From Utricularia gibba (lineage: Eukaryota > Streptophyta > Magnoliopsida > Lamiales > Lentibulariaceae): a stretch of 64,000 nucleotides of DNA. Positions 42,846 through 59,322 of this stretch are shown piece by piece. The position numbers were made by a program, and so were the translations under genes. Every line of letters starts with the position of its first letter. Positions within the stretch are counted from its first letter, which is position 1. The stretch is taken from the NCBI GenBank assembly GCA_002189035.1, contig CM007992.1, positions 2,976,001 to 3,040,000 on the forward strand. Direction: 5' to 3'. The notes beneath the pieces were generated by a model. It was not told where the DNA came from. It made no database searches and worked only from the letters and a program-made list of their open reading frames with translations.

Positions 42846-44986
42846 CTATATGGATCATGCGCCTGATATTGCTCTTACTTCCAAGACAATAATGCCCCAT
42901 CTTTTCTCTTGATCAATAAAGAACAAAATGGTTTTCTTGCTGATTATAAAGGAGCCTCGGATCGGTATATGTGAATTGTCACTTGTACCCCCCTCACACT
43001 TGACGTTGAAAGATGGGTGTTTTGGGGATTTCACCTTTCGTAGACAGACGTTCAGTGGGCTGGGCCTTTCTGCTATTGGGCTTAAGACATCAGTCCAATA
43101 CTTGAACTATATAAATAATGGACAACGAGGCTGTTCCTCTATAGTAACATATTGCAAGTTGGATCGCATGAAGAACATGACGAGCGGCATCAGCGATACG
43201 TTTGCGAATTTGAGACGCTACTCCCGCGCTCTGATGCCGCCCGATGCGTTATTGCTCGGAGGCCTTTCTTCCGATCTTCGCCTTTCTTTCACCCCCTCTG
43301 TTTCTTTCCGATCGTAGTAATGAGTGGCTGAGGTTGCGATGCGTGGTGCGAATTCGATTCCAAATGCACCTCCATCGAAACAGTCCCCGCGGAATCAGAT
43401 TCATTGTGAGATAGGCGGTTGTGATGATTCCTTTTTTGTCATTGAATCTGCTCAACAATCATCATCTCCCCACATTTCCTGTGCCCTTCCGTAGTTGGAA
43501 ATCACGCCTCCTCAAAACCCTAATTTTTAGTGGGCCCGGTAGTGGTCACGCCAATACTATTATTTCCACTCTAATACATTTTCGGCCCATTCAAACACCA
43601 ACTACTAACCAACTTTTGAAAAAACTATTTTAAAATCGATTTTGGTATAATTTTAGAAATTTGATAAAATGGTAATTGATATATGTTTAGTTTTATTTTT
43701 TTAAATTGTTATTATAGAATAAATTTATTTTGGAAATATAAAAAATAATTTTCATAAATAATATATATATTTATTAATCATTATATATATTTTTTTAAAA
43801 TTTATTTTTATAGAAAAATATTATATAATTTTTAAATTATGTTTATGTTATTAATTTAATTTGAATATATTTATATTAAAATTAAAATATAAAAATTAAA
43901 ATAACTACATTATTTATAATATTATTTACTATAATTATTTATTAAAAAATATATTTGTAACTTTCTTCTTAGAATTATTTATTAAAAATCAATTTTATTA
44001 AATAAATTTCCATCTTATATTTCTAATATAATCGAAGCGATTTTTTAAAAAAGTAATTATTGTAAAATAAAATTTGTTATATGTTTTAAATACAGAAACA
44101 ATTATATCAAAATATAATTGAATCTATGTACTTCCAAACATTTCTGTAAAAAAGATCAATTTTTTGGATTTCAAGTGGAGTAAATATTTCTTTTTTTAAA
44201 AAAAATATCATTAATACGCAATATAATAATTGAGAAAGCATACTACTCCAATGCCCCAACGCCCATCCAAAGATACCGGAATTTTAATTAATGATAAAAT
44301 AAGAAAAAAAAAATGATGAAGATAGTGGTGTGACGATAAATAAAAAAATATATTTTTATTTCCTTAAAGACGGTTCCCCGGTTTGCGGCCGTGCCTCAAC
44401 ATCGGCGGCGCCCATGGTGTAGGCGGTCGGCAGGAATTCCGGTTAGGTTAATTACAATTTAAAACGTAATTTTTATTTATAAATTATATTAATAAATATT
44501 TAGAATTATTTCTGAAATGAATTTAAAAAAGAAAGTCGGTGAGATAATTTAAATTATCGTGATATTTTTGCAGCGGATAAATGCAAAATAAAAGGATAAA
44601 ATTGCCAGCACGCAATCTTTATCGAATCCCACGGTGTGGATAAGACCAAAAAGCGTCCGGATTTATCTAAAACTCTTTTTTAAAAAATATTATTTATTCC
44701 TGTTTTTATTTGATTGGGAGCGGACAAAGACACCCCCACCCGCACGGCGCCACGTGGCGTTCAACCGCTCGCACACGACCCTGTCGAGCTTATCCAATCG
44801 CGAGGAGCTGTGTTGGCAACCGCTTTTCTTCCGCGTCACAACACTTTCTCTTGAATGGGCAAGAGAAGGAAGGCCCACCCGCCGGTCAAAATTCACATTA
44901 CAAAACTGCACCCACCCTCGGCTTTCGTCCCCCTCGTTCATTTCGTTTATTTTTCGTGTAGTTGCAGAGAGCGTACGGAGATTCCA
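42846..44986. other. Intergenic between profilin and OXS3-like gene
   Basis: Profilin 3' UTR first. At 43,160-43,400 a GC-richer patch contains short open frames (for example ATG at 43168 to the stop at 43317) with no recognised homology. 43,620-44,340 is AT-rich. From about 44,700 the DNA is the OXS3-like promoter and leader. Confidence 0.5.
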
Positions 44987-45601
44987 ATGGAGGAAGAAGC
45001 TCGTTTTGTGATTCGGGACTCGTGGTTCCGGCATTCTTCCCCGGGTGACGATAAATGCACCACCTCTTCTTCCATCGGCGAGGATTCGTCGGTGGATTCG
45101 AAGGGCAGTTCTTCGGAAACGGAGACCAACGACGACGCGTCCTCGTCGGTGACCCCCTCATCCTCAGCCGGAGCTCTTGAGGACCTCTCCGATATCATGA
45201 ATCAGCTGCCCATCAAGTAAGGGGCTGTCTTTGTTTCCTCTTCAAATCAACGCACCGTCGTAGGTGTTTTTTTTATGGGTCTGATTTTTTTGTGGGTGAT
45301 TTGCAGAAGAGGGCTGTCGAAGTTCTACCAGGGAAAATCGGAGTCGTTTGTGTCGCTCTCCAGTTCTCTCAGCATCGAGGATCTGGCGAAGAAAACTGTA
45401 GCGGCCGCCGGTCCGTACCGGAGGAGGGTTCTCAAGGTTTCGAAGAGCTGCGGGAACGGCTTCAGCTACAAGCCCTACACTCTTCCCAAAGCTGCGATAG
45501 CCAAGAGAACGACGACCACCAACAACTGCTGCTTGTCTACGGCAGCCAAACGGCGCAGTTTTAGTACCGGTAAATCAGGTTTCCCTCATCTCGAATGCTG
45601 A
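44987..45601 (+). CDS. OXIDATIVE STRESS 3 (OXS3)-like protein
   Basis: Two exons, 44987-45216 and 45307-45601 (phase 2), give 174 aa. The N-terminal half is acidic and Ser-rich (SSIGEDSSVDSKGSSSETET). The signature that spans the intron is LPIKRGLSKFYQGKSESFVS followed by SIEDLAKK, the conserved core of OXS3 and its paralogues. The C-terminal half is basic and Ser/Lys-rich. Family knowledge: OXS3 proteins are nuclear, raise tolerance to heavy-metal and oxidative stress, and resemble N-acetyltransferase-like chromatin factors only weakly; no enzyme activity is established. Start choice: the ATG at 44987 gives the family's acidic start. The C-terminal end could differ if a further intron exists, but the frame is open to 45601. 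Confidence 0.87.
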
Positions 45602-47696
45602 TGACTGGAACCCCCAGAAACCTACCTATCTGAACCCCTTTTGTATCGGGAGGCTCCTTCGCCGCCGCTCCCCCACGAGTTACAGCGCCTGAGGTGAATT
45701 TTAGTCACCGGAGCAAGAATCTGCGTGTGATGCCGGCTGAGATTTTCTTTGTACATTTTCTAGTTATCTAACAAAAAGAAAATTTAATGACACCATTAGA
45801 TCATCGTTCGCGGTCCGAATATCAGGGGCCCACTTTTTTTAAAGAAAAATATTAATTATAAAATGTGAAATGCGCTTTATTTCCATGAATTCCGAGACGG
45901 ACAAAACAATATATCATTTTGATTTTTAAATAATATATTTAATTAAAAAATTATTTAATACAATAATTTGAAGAAGAATATTTGTGATAATATTTATCAT
46001 CAAAACTCATTTGTATGGTAATTTAAATTAAATTTCCAATAAATAATACCTTTTAAATTTAAAACTATATATCAAATAAAATATTTTTTACTGTTTTGTA
46101 AAATTCCTACAATTATTCACTACTAAACCATACAATTATTCCTTTATTTTTATATTAGGTATTCATTTTTTATTTCAAAGAAAAAACTCTTTTTTTTTTC
46201 AACCTAGATTTTTTTTTCCGATGGTTGGTCTATTAGACAAACTATTATCATGACCATCTTACTTTCATTGCATCCTTAGACAATTCATTAATGATCAAGA
46301 TTACATGTAGATATAATCTTGATTTGAATGAAATAATATATGAAATCATGTGCCATCTTTATGTTGATACTATTAGATTTTGATTGAAGTACCTCATGAT
46401 GTCTAACTATATTTTGTGTAAATCTTTTACTTTGATAGTCCATTAATATTATAAATTTTGTTGATTGTTGTTTACAAGGAGGAACATACTTTTTATGAGT
46501 AATAAAAATTTGGTATTTTGCTAATATATATCTACAAGTAGTGGTAGAATGCAAATTTGTGATTATTTTGGAAAGAAAAGATAACAAGATGGAAACTTTT
46601 TCAATATAATCAACTAGTCAAATTGATTAGTCAATATTTGAAATTTCATCATTTGGGCCAGTTTGATTATATACATATATATTCACCAAATGTCATAATT
46701 TACTTATGTTTGGTACAATATTACTTACTTTGAATATCTATATTTCATGATTTTATATTATTCTTTTTCAAGAAAATGCTTTATATAAGATTAAAATGAT
46801 ATTTTTATTTAAAATGCATCACCTCCACCATTCATAACTAATATAAAAGATGCGCCCAATGTGATCGGTTCGGAATGAGCTTTTTGAGAATTCTATTATG
46901 ATATGGTGAATTAGTACTTATAAGATAGTTTGTTCAAAATTGATCTTGTTGAGATATAAAATAATAATATTCATCACAACCTAACTCCTCATGAGTGTAG
47001 ATATATAGCACAATCTAAATCGAATCAATATCCCATCCATTTAGTATTGGAGCTTGTTTATATCAAGAAGACATTAAAACATTACCAAATTCAAATTCTT
47101 ACCAAAAAAGTAGAATTAAGATTACGGAAATAATATATGATGAAGATCTATAATATGCCTTTCCAAATCAATAAAATTTTTATATCCATAATCCAATGTT
47201 TTCCAACGTGAAAAATAAATATTATTTTCGGCTAAGATACGGATTTCAATAAATTAATGGATACGATATATTTTTATTTCCAAACAAAATATTAATATTT
47301 TTATTTACCTGCTACAACAAGGTAAGGGATGGGTTGGACGTTGGCGGCCCAAAAACAACAAATCAACCCAAATCTGGAGAAATTCTTTCAAAAATATTTC
47401 CCCGCGGTTTCAAGGTTCCTTCAATTCAATCGGTACAGGAATCGGGATGTCAGTTTTTGCCCTACCCGATCCCAGTACGTCTGCGATAACTGTTCTCTCC
47501 TGTTGGAAAGCTTTGATCTTTTTTAGTCGCGTGTATTAGTCGCCGATTTATGCCAGTCGCTCCATTTGTATGTCTGAATTGCCATGGGTTTTATTTTTTC
47601 GTTAGGTTCGTGGTGGATTTTTCTGAGAGGGTTTTGTTTTTGAACTGAGAAGCTAGGATCAAATTTTTTGGGATTCCGCGACAGTGGGTGTGGGTA
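45602..47696. other. Intergenic AT-rich region; poly(A) polymerase promoter
   Basis: 45,780-47,300 is AT-rich without supportable exons or clear repeats. 47,320-47,696 is GC-richer and probably holds the promoter and leader of the poly(A) polymerase gene. Confidence 0.5.
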
Positions 47697-50898
<3,202 letters not shown>

Positions 50899-51428
50899 AG
50901 ATTCTCAGGCGTTTTGATTGTACATAATCTGATATAGAGACATTAAAGCCGGCAGCCTGGGGTAAATACTGACTCATGGCTTCATTTCCTTTTGTTTCTT
51001 GTTTTTCCAGATCACAGCTGTCTTTTTGTCCCAAGATCGAAAGAAAAAAAAAATCAAGCCGGTGGAAAGTGGAAATACGGTAGTTTAACAGTTCCATGTA
51101 TATTGTTATACACATAAACAATAGTCTTTTGGGATTCGCATGTTGAAAACTGCAAAATAATGAAATCCCTTCCATTTTTTCTGCATTTGTTTTGTCTCAT
51201 CGCTTTTGTTTGGTGCAAGGAATATAAAATGAGAATGAAAACGGGTTAAAGATACTTGTCAGTCATTACAGATGATGATCTTGAGCAAACATGTCTTGCC
51301 CAGCCCAGGACAGGGAAACGAGAATTTAAAAGCTCTAGCTTGAGTCAGACAGTATTCAAGAGACTCTTCTTGCCCCCATCTTGAAAGGAAACATACACTG
51401 CACGAGTTGAGATTTGTATCTTTTCTAA
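50899..51428. other. Short intergenic gap between convergent genes
   Basis: Holds the 3' UTRs of the poly(A) polymerase (+) and Aux/IAA (-) genes. No exon seen. Confidence 0.6.
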
Positions 51429-52507
51429 TCAACCTTGTTGATCAGCTGATTCACTTGATAAAGGAGGCAGCTCTGAGGTCTTGAGCAGGCGTAATCGCTT
51501 CACAGTTGAGATGAACATGCTGCCACAGGAATCCAAAACCATGTTATTAACTTATGTCACAGTTGTTGGAAACGAGAGTGAAAGAAGCTTACTCCCATGG
51601 CACATCACCAACCAGCATCCGGTCGGATTCACTGTCCTCATACACCAACGTGTATTTGCAGTCAGATGATTCGTTTCCAGCTGTATACATACACTCACCA
51701 CATGTTAGCCATCTCCTCCGTGTAAGACAGGAAGCAGCAAATGAAGTTATGTAACCTGGAAGAAGGCCTGTGAAGAGACTATCAACTGCAGATGTCAATT
51801 TTTCATAGCTGTTGTAAGCTTCAAGGTCAATTTTCCTCCCTATGGGAACTCCTTCCATGTTGATCTTCACAAACATGCTTCTGTGGGAGTTTTCAGCCGC
51901 TGAAGATGGAGCTGAGTCAGAGGTCAACTTCGAACAACCCCTATTTGAAGCATGTTTTCTGAATGCACGAACTGGGGGCCAGCCCACAACTTGACCAGTA
52001 GCTGCCCTGTTTCACAAAGGGTCCCACACTCAATAGACAAAGAGGATTTCCATTCCATGGATGCTAACAACAAGAAACCAAAATTCAGACAGGCAAAAAA
52101 ATGCATTGATTTCGAAGATGTGAGCATTCATGTACCACCAGAAATTGGTAAAGCAGTGAAGGATCAAAAAAATGGCACCTTTTATTAGAGCTGCTGTTGT
52201 TGTGGAGAGGTGGTTTTGCAGATGCTGAACCCACCCTTTTCTCTGTTCCTAGAGACGGCTCCTGAATATGAAGGTGAAGAAGAGAAGATTTCTTCTTGCT
52301 TGATAAATAGCAACCAGTAGAGTTTTTTTGCCGGGTTTCATATCTGTTTCTTGTTTCTCCTGCACCTCCAGGTGGACCAAGGCTTAGATCAAGACTTCCA
52401 TCTTCTGCAACTGATTCTTCTCCTTCCTTCACAACCCCCCAATCTCCATTTCTGGGTATCAAATCCAGCAGCTGAGGATACCCCACATCATTTCTTGAAT
52501 ACTCCAT
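51429..52507 (-). CDS. Aux/IAA transcriptional repressor, IAA18/IAA26 type
   Basis: Four exons on the minus strand (52507-52179, 52006-51756, 51680-51593, 51519-51429) in phases 2, 1 and 2 give 252 aa. Domain I is LDLSLGPP at residues 39-46 (LxLxL, TOPLESS binding). Domain II, the auxin degron, is QVVGWPPVRAF near residues 115-125. The PB1 domain (III/IV) has VKINMEGVPIGRKIDLEAYN with the basic face, and YEDSESDRMLVGDVPW plus FISTVKRLRLLK with the acidic face. The opening MEYSRNDVGYPQLLDLIP recalls the IAA18/26 clade. Family knowledge: nuclear, short-lived repressors that bind ARFs and are ubiquitinated by SCF-TIR1/AFB in the presence of auxin. All interaction motifs are intact, so it should be auxin-degradable. 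Reading starts at 52507, because nothing like family sequence lies upstream. Confidence 0.95.
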
Positions 52508-52928
52508 TTCTGCTGCTGGTTGAGAACACAGTAAGTTCAAAAAACAGAGAAAAAGTAAATGGTTTCAAGGAAGCCTTACCAGGAGACAAATATTTATCGT
52601 CTCCCAAAAGCCCACAACTCGATCAAATCAAAGACAAGGCCTTTTTACTAGTTTTAGGTTTGAGATAGGGAGCCAGACCTTTGGAGACGATGGAAAAAAG
52701 AGGGAAACTATTCATTATAACTTGCGGATTGCAATCTTGCTTTTATGGTGCGTAGTGATTGTCTTGTCGACTCCACATCTCTCCCCTCCCTCCCTCCCAC
52801 TAGTACACACACAAGGAACAGAAGCGAACAGAGAACTCTGCTTTCGGTTTCCTAAAATACAAATGAGAACCGCAGCTTGCAACCAAACTTCTTTTCCACT
52901 AAAGCTGACTGCGAAAAAGACAAGGGAA

Positions 52929-52936
52929 TATTTATA
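52929..52936 (-). promoter_or_regulatory. TATA box of the Aux/IAA gene
   Basis: Minus strand reads TATAAATA, about 420 bases upstream of the ATG, which implies a long leader of the kind common in Aux/IAA genes. Plausible, not proven. Confidence 0.4.
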
Positions 52937-54977
52937 AACACGCCCCTCGAAACATTGTCCATTTGCGCAAGCCAAGCCCTGTCCTGTCATCAGTAGACAG
53001 ACAGACAGATGCCGAGTCTCAATACCTGCTCCAACCTCAAACCTTATTGCACAGCGTGATCCCTGGGAATGGTCCGGTCCAGTCCCCTAGCGCGTAATTT
53101 GGTCATCGTTCGGACATGTAATGGCGGCAAGTTTTTGCGGCCAGGCTGAAAAGTAGGAATGGGGGGCGTTAGGTAGAGGGGAGGTTGGCCTCTGATCAAG
53201 GTCAAGCACCCACGCTTCAAACTTCAGACATGGGCGTGCTTGTGCCTGCCTGCCTGGTTCTGTTTCCTACTTTCAGGCATGGGGCATGCGTGAGAACGGT
53301 AGACATGAAATCAACTGCTCCATGTATCAAAACTTGGGCATTCCAGAACAATTTCCAAACACATTAAATTCTCTTTTTCGCAGATTTGCAGAAAATTATT
53401 GCACCAGGAACCACACGAATGGGTGGTGGTTGGTGACTAGTGACCACCCACCCTCCAAATCTGCTATCTCTCTTCTAAACTTCATCACCAGATTCTCTCT
53501 CTTTTCTGCGAAAACGCCTACCCTCACCCCTCTCATTCCAACCAGACTCTGAGCTTCAATTTTTGAACTGTTTTGTTTTTTCTGTCGAAGTCGTCCACAT
53601 GCTTCAACAGGGAACTGGGAAGAGGAGAGGAGTGGCGACGCCGTTGACAACACAAACAGGAAAATAACTGGAAGCGCATGTGCTGCGTTAAAGATGGCTG
53701 AATATTCGAAGCCGCAATCTTTGAAATGCCTTCGTTTTTTCCAAGTGGTGTTGCTTTAAACAGAACCAAGACAAAATGCTCATTTTGGCAAATGCTCCTT
53801 TTTAAAAGGATATATTCCTTTTTCCCCCCAAGCCAATCGGAAACCCTCATCATTCAATCTTTTATATTTTGCCAAAATTCGACTTATTCCAAAAAAAAAA
53901 TTTGAATAAAAAACCTTAATATTTAATATGTCGAAAAAATTAAACCTTATTTTTTAACTTAAATCGCATATTTCATCTCCATTTATAAAATTAATTTTCA
54001 TAAATTCGCGTATCACGCATAATTAATTCTCAAAATTTTATATTTTAGGTATTTTTAATCTACCATTATTTAACCACAGTTAGTTAATAACTAATTTTAT
54101 TATATTTTTAAATAGTTAGAGATTACCATTGCCAATTTTTTTTCTAACATTAGGGATTATTTATCCCAAACTAATTATGTAAACAATAAGTATTAAATTG
54201 TTAGAATCTAATTTTCTAAATAGAGTTTACCATGATTTTTAAATATTAAATATTAAATATGTTAAATTATTAAATAATGAGAATAACATAAAAATAGTGA
54301 ATATTATTTTTATAATTTTCATAAACGGTGGACCAGTTGAAAGTCCATAATTTTTCAAAATTTGATTGAAATAATTGAAATATATATAATTATATTATAT
54401 TTAATTGCTTAAATTTGAAATTATAGCGTAGTCATAATTCTAAATGAAATATAAATTCCATCCTATGGTAATAGTAGAGTCAATTAGAAAACAAAGCATC
54501 CAAATTAATCATTTTTAATGGTTAAATTTAGACTCGGTTTGGTTCTCATTATTTTTCGAGAATTGATTGTAATAAAATAGAAATTAAGTTTATGTTACTT
54601 TTTTATTTTTAATAAACACTTTTAAATTTATATTCTCTTTTCAAATAAATTCATTTGTATTTGATGATAAATTTAATTATGATATATTTTTTAAAAGTAA
54701 AAGATATTCCAAGATAATAATTAAGATTGACCATTTTTTATAAAAATGATGAACTCGTGTGATTCATTCCACCGAAATGACGTCATGCAATATGTCACCG
54801 GTGGGGTCACTTCTCAAGATAGGGTTCCGCAAGTTGGCGCACTGGATTTGACACTCAGACACGCCATCCGCCATCGCTCAGTCTGTGCCAACCCATACGT
54901 TGGGGCCCCACGTTACAAATTAATTATATTTTATAATTATCTTTATATTGTATTTTTTAAACGACCTGTTATTGTGG

Positions 54978-55024
54978 TGGGCCCATCTGCAGAGTATGGG
55001 CCTGCGATGGCCCGGAATGGCCCA
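54978..55024 (+). promoter_or_regulatory. Cluster of site II (TGGGCC) elements, SWC5 promoter
   Basis: TGGGCCCA at 54978-54985, TGGGCC at 54997-55002 and GGCCCA at 55019-55024. Three copies in under 50 bases, 330-370 bases before the SWC5 ATG; TCP-type sites are usual in constitutive plant genes. Confidence 0.55.
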
Positions 55025-55350
55025 TCTCTGCAGGCCTCTAATAAGAAGACCATCACCCTCCTGCTGTCTGAGCTATGGAGGGTTCTCCCGAAGGACTGGA
55101 CTGGGCTGGTTCGCAGTTCAGCTAAAGGAAAAAACATGGGAAATCTTGACTACGTTTGTGCCAGAGGGAGAGCTACCTCTTTTGCAGGCCCGAGGGTAGA
55201 TGGCTCAACGATCTGGGCCTTGCTTGGGGTTGGAGACGGCGTGGTTCCTATTGGCGAGCGGAGGGGAGAAAGGGGACTGGAAGGGCAAACTGAGGTTCTT
55301 CCCAGAAAATCGAAGCTGTTGTGTTTAGGGAACGTTTTTGGTGACTCTTA

Positions 55351-56632
55351 ATGCCGGAAGCCGATTCCTCTTCTTCTGTTGACATGGGTAGGTTTTGATT
55401 TGTATACGCGTTCTATTTCATTAGCTGTTCGGAGACTTCCGATTTTGCTTCCCGTCCGAGTCTTGTTGCTTTGTATGCTTGGCCGTCGATGTACTTTACG
55501 ACGTTTCGCTTCACGTTCTTGGGGAGATGGAGATCATTTTTTTATAATATTATTTCAGGGAATGCCGAAGAGATGAACGGATGTAGTGCTCAGCCTGATG
55601 AATCAGGTCTCAAACTCTTCTAATCCTTGTAATGAAGTACTAGGTGGAGATTTTGTTGTAAAAACTCACTATCAGTGTTCGTTAAATGTGCGTTTTCTCT
55701 CGTTTTTTTCTGGGTACCAGACAGAAAAGCACGTGTGGATGTTCTGTGGCAGCAGATGAATAAGGGAGTTTCTGCAAACACTCTGAAATCCGTTTTAAGG
55801 AACAAGAACACAATGGCTAAGCCTCCAGAAAAACATCTGGGGCCAAAGTCATCTGGGGTATGAGAATGTATCTTCAAAGTTTCAGCGTAGCTGATTTTGT
55901 ATCCATCTTTGAATCTAAGTTTTGATTGTGAGTAACACTTCCCTTTAGGGATGGATGGGCTACCTTGGCCTCGGACCAAAGAAGGCACCATCACTTGGAG
56001 AAGATGCGGTTCAGAAACAGCCCAACGTACCCAAAAGTGCCGGGACTGAAGATGTCAAAAAAATGGCTGCTGCAGCTCTTGCAGCTGTTAAAGAAGCAGC
56101 TGTAATGTCTGCCATCGGTAGAGGGAAAGTTGAGGTGGGATTTGCTTATGCACATTTACATCACTACAAGTTTTGAGTTTTCTGATGTGCATCTGGCGTT
56201 ACAGATGAAAAGATAATGAATGCCGACACTGTTACAATGTCATCATCACTTGGCTCTACTTTGCAGGTCACTGAGGTTCGAGACTTCGCTGGTGAGGACA
56301 TTGAAGTGAAAAAACTCGTGGACGCAAAGGAGGCAGCAGAGAAAGGCAGAGCCGTGGCTGCTGGTGCATCTGCAGTGGATGCAGTTCTGGAGCAGATAAA
56401 AAAGAAACCCAAACTAAGTGTGCTAGACAAGACGAGGAAAGACTGGGGTGAGTACAAGGAAGAAAACAAGGGCGTGGAAGAAGAACTCGATGCCTACAAG
56501 AAAAGCTCCAACCAGTATCTGGATAAAGTTTCCTTCTTGCAACGAGCCGATTACCGGGAATTCGAGCGCGAACGAGACGTGAGGCTTGCGCAGCAGGCGA
56601 AGCGAAAAACCGATATGCGAGAGGACTTCTGA
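55351..56632 (+). CDS. SWC5: SWR1-complex subunit SWC5 (BCNT/CFDP1 family)
   Basis: Five exons (55351-55387, 55559-55606, 55721-55857, 55949-56134, 56267-56632) in phases 1, 1, 0 and 0 give 257 aa. The N-terminus is acidic (MPEADSSSSVDM, NAEEMNGCSAQPDES). RVDVLWQQMNKGVS and GWMGYLGLGPKK follow. The C-terminal BCNT domain runs over the last 80 residues: AVDAVLEQIKKKPKLSVLDK, TRKDWGEYKEENKGVEEELD, KKSSNQYLDKVSFLQRADYR and EFERERD. Family knowledge: SWC5 binds H2A-H2B through its acidic N-terminus and is needed by SWR1 to place H2A.Z in nucleosomes. The second exon is only 48 bases with phase 1 at both sides, so skipping it would delete 16 acidic residues without a frameshift. The promoter has a site II cluster. 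Confidence 0.94.
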
Positions 56633-57229
56633 GCATCCGCCGGAGCTGGCGACGGGGGCACACTACCACTGCAACTGCTGCTGTCTCATCCTCCCTCCCA
56701 AGACCACAGTATATCGGGTCGGGTTGTATGCGTCTATTTTATATGCCATCATTAGTTGGGTCGGGTTAACCTAAAACCGGTTCAGATGTGCATTGGGCTG
56801 ATGGGCCGCGTCCAGCCCATAAACATCACCCACTGTCTATGCATATTAATCATTTGTTAGGTAATGCATAAAAAATTATGCTATGCTAAATAATGTATTT
56901 GATAATCATTAATATTTAATATTATGAATGATATGCTTATGTAATTTTTTTATTTATGATGATATAAACATATCTAATTTAGTTCTTTTTTTAAAAAAAA
57001 TACAATGTTATATCTTTATTTCAATAAAGGTTTGATTTTAACTATTCATTTGCATACTTTAATAATATTATATATATAACTAATAATAAAATTATACCAT
57101 GATAAATAAATTTTATTTAAATAATATTATCTATAAACACACATTCATATTTTTTTAAATTACTCATAGATATTAATCTAACTTATATTTCATAACAAAT
57201 AAATTAAAATATACTATAAAATAAATCGT

Positions 57230-57965
57230 CTAATTGCAAAGAAAATAACGAAGAGAATAAAAATAACTTTTTAGAAACTCTTATTTCTTATTCATCCAAC
57301 TTCGATAATATATCAACATTAATATAGATTTAAACTTATTTAAATAGAGAAACTATTGTTGTAACCATCATTACGATAACTACTTTCTAAATTATTCAAA
57401 CAACTCCAAGATGGTTTTAGGTTTTGTTCTGAATACTCCTCCTCAAGTTTGAATTATCTTTTATTTTAAATATATTTTTTAGCACAAAAAAGATTTTACA
57501 AGATAGAGAATTTGTGAAAATATTGCAGCACAATAAAGATACGATGAATCGGGTGAGCGTATATGTAAATCTCAAATATACAAAAAATATAAATCGTAAT
57601 ATAAAAGATTAAATTCAATCAATTATTTATAATATATATTTTTTATATTCTTGACTATTTTATTTTTATTTTACGATATGAAATTATATATTTTAACAGT
57701 GATGGACTTCGTTTGTGGCACAAGCTTAAATTGCTCTGATATCATTTTCTTGGGAGACAAATGAGCATTGAAGAGAAAAAACAAAAATTATCTCCAACTC
57801 TGATTTCTCATTCGATCAACTCAATTCATTCAACTTGAAGAATACATCAACATTAATATAAATGTAAACTTATCCAAACACGAAAACTACTTTTGGAACT
57901 ATCTTTAGAATAAATACTTTCTTAATTATTCAACTAACCTCAAGATGCCTTCAAGTCTTGCTTTC
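57230..57965. repeat. Pair of diverged direct repeats, about 530 bp apart
   Basis: Both segments share ACATCAACATTAATATA, GTAAACTTAT-like, TTTCTTAATTATTCAA/TTTCTAAATTATTCAA and CTCCAAGATG/CCTCAAGATG motifs in the same order. Between them lies GCTCTGATATCATT, a string commonly met beside degraded plant retroelements. Possibly remains of long terminal repeats. Confidence 0.4.
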
Positions 57966-59314
57966 AACAAAATGCAACCACTACAAAAGATATTGTTACA
58001 AGATTTATATTGTCCACTCGACACACTCATCATGTGAATAGTTCTCAAATTGAAAATATCCTTTCCTAGTAACCAGTTTGCTACTTGATATCGACTAGCA
58101 AAAGTCGAAAACGCCCTTCCCCTTTTTGTACGGACAAGTGGCTTTTGCATCCAAGAGATAAGCATGCAACGCTTTATTTCCTCGAGAGGAACAATGATGG
58201 GGGAACCAGGGCACAAAAGTAATATTATTTTAGTGAGAATTTCAGAGAAAAAAATTAAATAAAAGTAATAAAACACCCAATTTCAATTTCAAATCACCCT
58301 TTATTTTACATCTACGAAAAGACCCTCATCCATTGTCAATCTGACATCGTTTTATTGATGTAACGCGCATTTCATCAAAAAGTTTCAATAAAAAAGACTA
58401 TGTATTTAGAGATTAATTAAGTATCGATATCCCAAATTCATTATGAATAATAAAAAAGATGAAGAATTACTCTAATTTTATAAATATAAAACCACAAAAT
58501 TTAGTTATACGAAACATATAATATTATATAATAAAAATGTGAATCATAACATGTAACGACTCATATATGACTTACACGATATTATATACTTCGAATATTC
58601 AATTTTCATGATTTTACGTTTTCTTCATATTTGACCAATGTTTTCAAAAGGTCACCCTTATCTCAATTTAATCTAAGTCAAATATGTTTTTAGTGTTATT
58701 ATCAAGAATACTTGAATGTGTTAGAAAAAATTTTTTATATAAAATTTATATAATCATTCTACTCAATCTAATATCCTATCTTATCTATAATTGATATGAG
58801 ATTCATCAAGTACTTCTGCCATTCCATGGGGCAGAACATCATATAACATGTTAATGTCAAATCCAAGTAAAGGGGAACTCCCACATCGCAAAAAAGTGAA
58901 TATCACACTTCACAACGGTTAGTCGGGGACATTCATAAAGCAAGATATGCAATTTTGAAAAGTTGGAGGACTGGAAAGAAACACCTTCAGTTCTATGGAA
59001 CCTTTGCTCGTTTCCCAAAGAGAATTCTCCCAATTCGGAGGTGCCACGTGTTGAACCTTTGTGGCTAAGGAAACGATACCACTAGAAAACTGGAAACGTG
59101 GCCCCATCTCGTGTACTTTATGACAAGGCAGAGAAACCTGATACGCTTTTCATCTTACTTGTCACCAATTATTGTCACAAACAGAACCCGGAAATTACAG
59201 TTTTGGTCCCTCAAATTGTGCCTGATCTTGGTTTCAGTCCTCGTATTTGCATTTTTTTCGTTTCCGGCGACACTTTTGGCACCATGGATAAATGCTGTCC
59301 TATCCCCATTCTTC

Positions 59315-59322
59315 TATATATA
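59315..59322 (+). promoter_or_regulatory. TATA box of the DUF761 gene
   Basis: TATATATA, 93 bases before the ATG at 59408, giving a leader of about 60 bases. Confidence 0.6.

Larger units (their letters stand above)
52508..55350. other. Intergenic between divergent Aux/IAA and SWC5 genes
   Basis: 52,508-52,950 is the Aux/IAA leader and core promoter. 53,000-53,850 is GC-richer with no supportable exon. 53,870-54,740 is AT-rich. 54,740-55,350 holds the SWC5 promoter; a 201-aa open frame there overlaps promoter elements and shows no domain. Confidence 0.5.

Noticed and set aside
42928-43317. 129-codon frame after profilin, including a small frame from 43168
   Set aside because: The first part is profilin 3' flank. 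The 49-codon end is GC-rich and protein-like, but I recognise no homologue and see no splice partner. Left unannotated.
54746-55351. Open reading frame of 201 codons on the plus strand upstream of SWC5
   Set aside because: It overlaps the site II promoter cluster, shows no domain or plausible composition, and ends on the SWC5 start codon. Treated as promoter.
57926-58276. 116-codon minus-strand frame
   Set aside because: AT-rich intergenic DNA near a repeat, no protein resemblance; could be a retroelement trace but not supportable.
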